A stretch of 6,939 nucleotides of DNA from positions 1 to 6,939 of the forward strand of contig JAUVRF010000089.1 of the NCBI GenBank assembly GCA_030597775.1, in the 5' to 3' direction. Source of the DNA: Methanobacteriota archaeon. Its GTDB lineage: Archaea > Thermoplasmatota > DTKX01 > GCA-020343715. Each line of letters begins with the position of its first letter. The first letter of the stretch is position 1. Shown piece by piece: positions 6,688-6,939 of the stretch. The notes beneath the pieces were generated by a model that did not search any database, was not told where the DNA came from, and saw only the letters and a program-made list of their open reading frames with translations. Position numbers and translations under genes: made by a program.

Positions 6688-6939
6688 ATGACCGATGAGG
6701 GACCGGCTGAGGAGAAGGACGTCGTCGTCATAGGCGCCGGCCTCGCCGGTTACAAGGTCGCCCAGGACCTTGCACAGTTGGGACTCGAGGTGCTGCTGGT
6801 CGATAAACGACCCCACATGGGTGGTGCCCTGGACCAGCATGACAGCTGGTTCCCGAGCGATGATTGCTCCTGGTGCAAGATGCTTCCCCTCTTCGCAGGC
6901 GACAGCATCGAGGAGCGTTGCCTTCGTCGACAACTGGAC
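6688..6939 (+). CDS. second HdrA-like FAD-dependent oxidoreductase, 3'-partial
   Basis: Only the first 84 residues are visible; the frame runs off the right edge without a stop. After about 11 polar residues it goes straight into a dinucleotide-binding motif VVVIGAGLAG (12-21), then LLVDKRPHMGG and a DDC-x2-C pair (C60, C63). The same order occurs in the full-length HdrA encoded upstream (GGGVAG at 148-153, SSIGGMM, DC-x2-C at 191-195), so this is an HdrA-family flavoprotein and not a generic oxidoreductase. It lacks the roughly 140-residue N-terminal domain with the CHC motif. AGGAGG lies 7 bases before the ATG, and the gene follows the flavoprotein by 11 bases, so it belongs to the same operon. 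Whether it carries ferredoxin domains or a fused MvhD-like domain cannot be seen. It may provide a second flavin site, or dock the SdhAB-like module. Confidence 0.78.
   Translation, partial: MTDEGPAEEKDVVVIGAGLAGYKVAQDLAQLGLEVLLVDKRPHMGGALDQHDSWFPSDDCSWCKMLPLFAGDSIEERCLRRQLD

Larger units (their letters stand above)
2..6939 (+). other. single Hdr-Mvh-FrhB/FdhB-SdhB-SdhA-HdrA operon fragment
   Basis: Seven genes share one strand with junctions of +2, -4, +4, +12, +13 and +11 bases. Each start has a purine-rich Shine-Dalgarno sequence. No gap can hold a promoter or terminator, so co-transcription is the simplest reading. Every product is a cytosolic flavin or iron-sulfur protein, which points to one complex or one electron-transfer chain. 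Both ends are open, so the operon extends beyond the window on both sides. Confidence 0.85.

Overview
The window is one densely packed, single-strand (+) operon fragment of anaerobic redox genes. Seven coding regions run head to tail with gaps of 2 to 13 bases and one 4-base overlap. The first gene is cut at its 5' end and the last at its 3' end. No RNA gene, mobile element, CRISPR array or terminator is visible, and there is no intergenic stretch long enough to hold a promoter, so the whole window is probably one transcriptional unit that starts upstream and continues downstream.

Layout: (1) 2-751, the C-terminal part of an HdrB-like CCG-domain protein; (2) 754-2724, full-length HdrA, the flavin and polyferredoxin electron-bifurcating subunit; (3) 2721-3176, an MvhD-type [2Fe-2S] subunit; (4) 3181-4272, an FrhB/FdhB-like protein with two C-terminal ferredoxin motifs, probably the electron-input subunit; (5) 4285-5028, an SdhB/FrdB-like iron-sulfur protein with one [2Fe-2S] motif and two four-cysteine motifs; (6) 5042-6676, an SdhA/FrdA-like flavoprotein with an intact fumarate/succinate active site but no histidine for covalent FAD; (7) 6688 to the edge, the start of a second HdrA-like flavoprotein that lacks the usual HdrA N-terminal domain.

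How they may work together (inference): HdrA-MvhD-HdrB form the soluble heterodisulfide-reductase core known for flavin-based electron bifurcation. No hydrogenase or formate dehydrogenase catalytic subunit is encoded here, so the FrhB/FdhB-like protein is the natural candidate for electron entry, for example from F420H2, NAD(P)H or ferredoxin. The SdhAB-like pair has no membrane anchor in the window. It would form a cytosolic fumarate-reductase or succinate-dehydrogenase-like module wired to the Hdr core. Methanogen thiol:fumarate reductase fuses SdhB-like and HdrB-like parts in TfrB; here the same parts are separate genes in one operon. The most interesting reading is an energy-conserving, cytosolic dicarboxylate redox enzyme that uses or produces low-potential ferredoxin.

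Organism: a high-GC strict anaerobe. Frequent AGG and ATA codons despite high GC, GGTGA-type Shine-Dalgarno sequences and the Hdr/Mvh gene content fit a euryarchaeote (Thermoplasmatota or methanogen-related lineages). Anaerobic bacteria carry similar clusters, so this placement is tentative.
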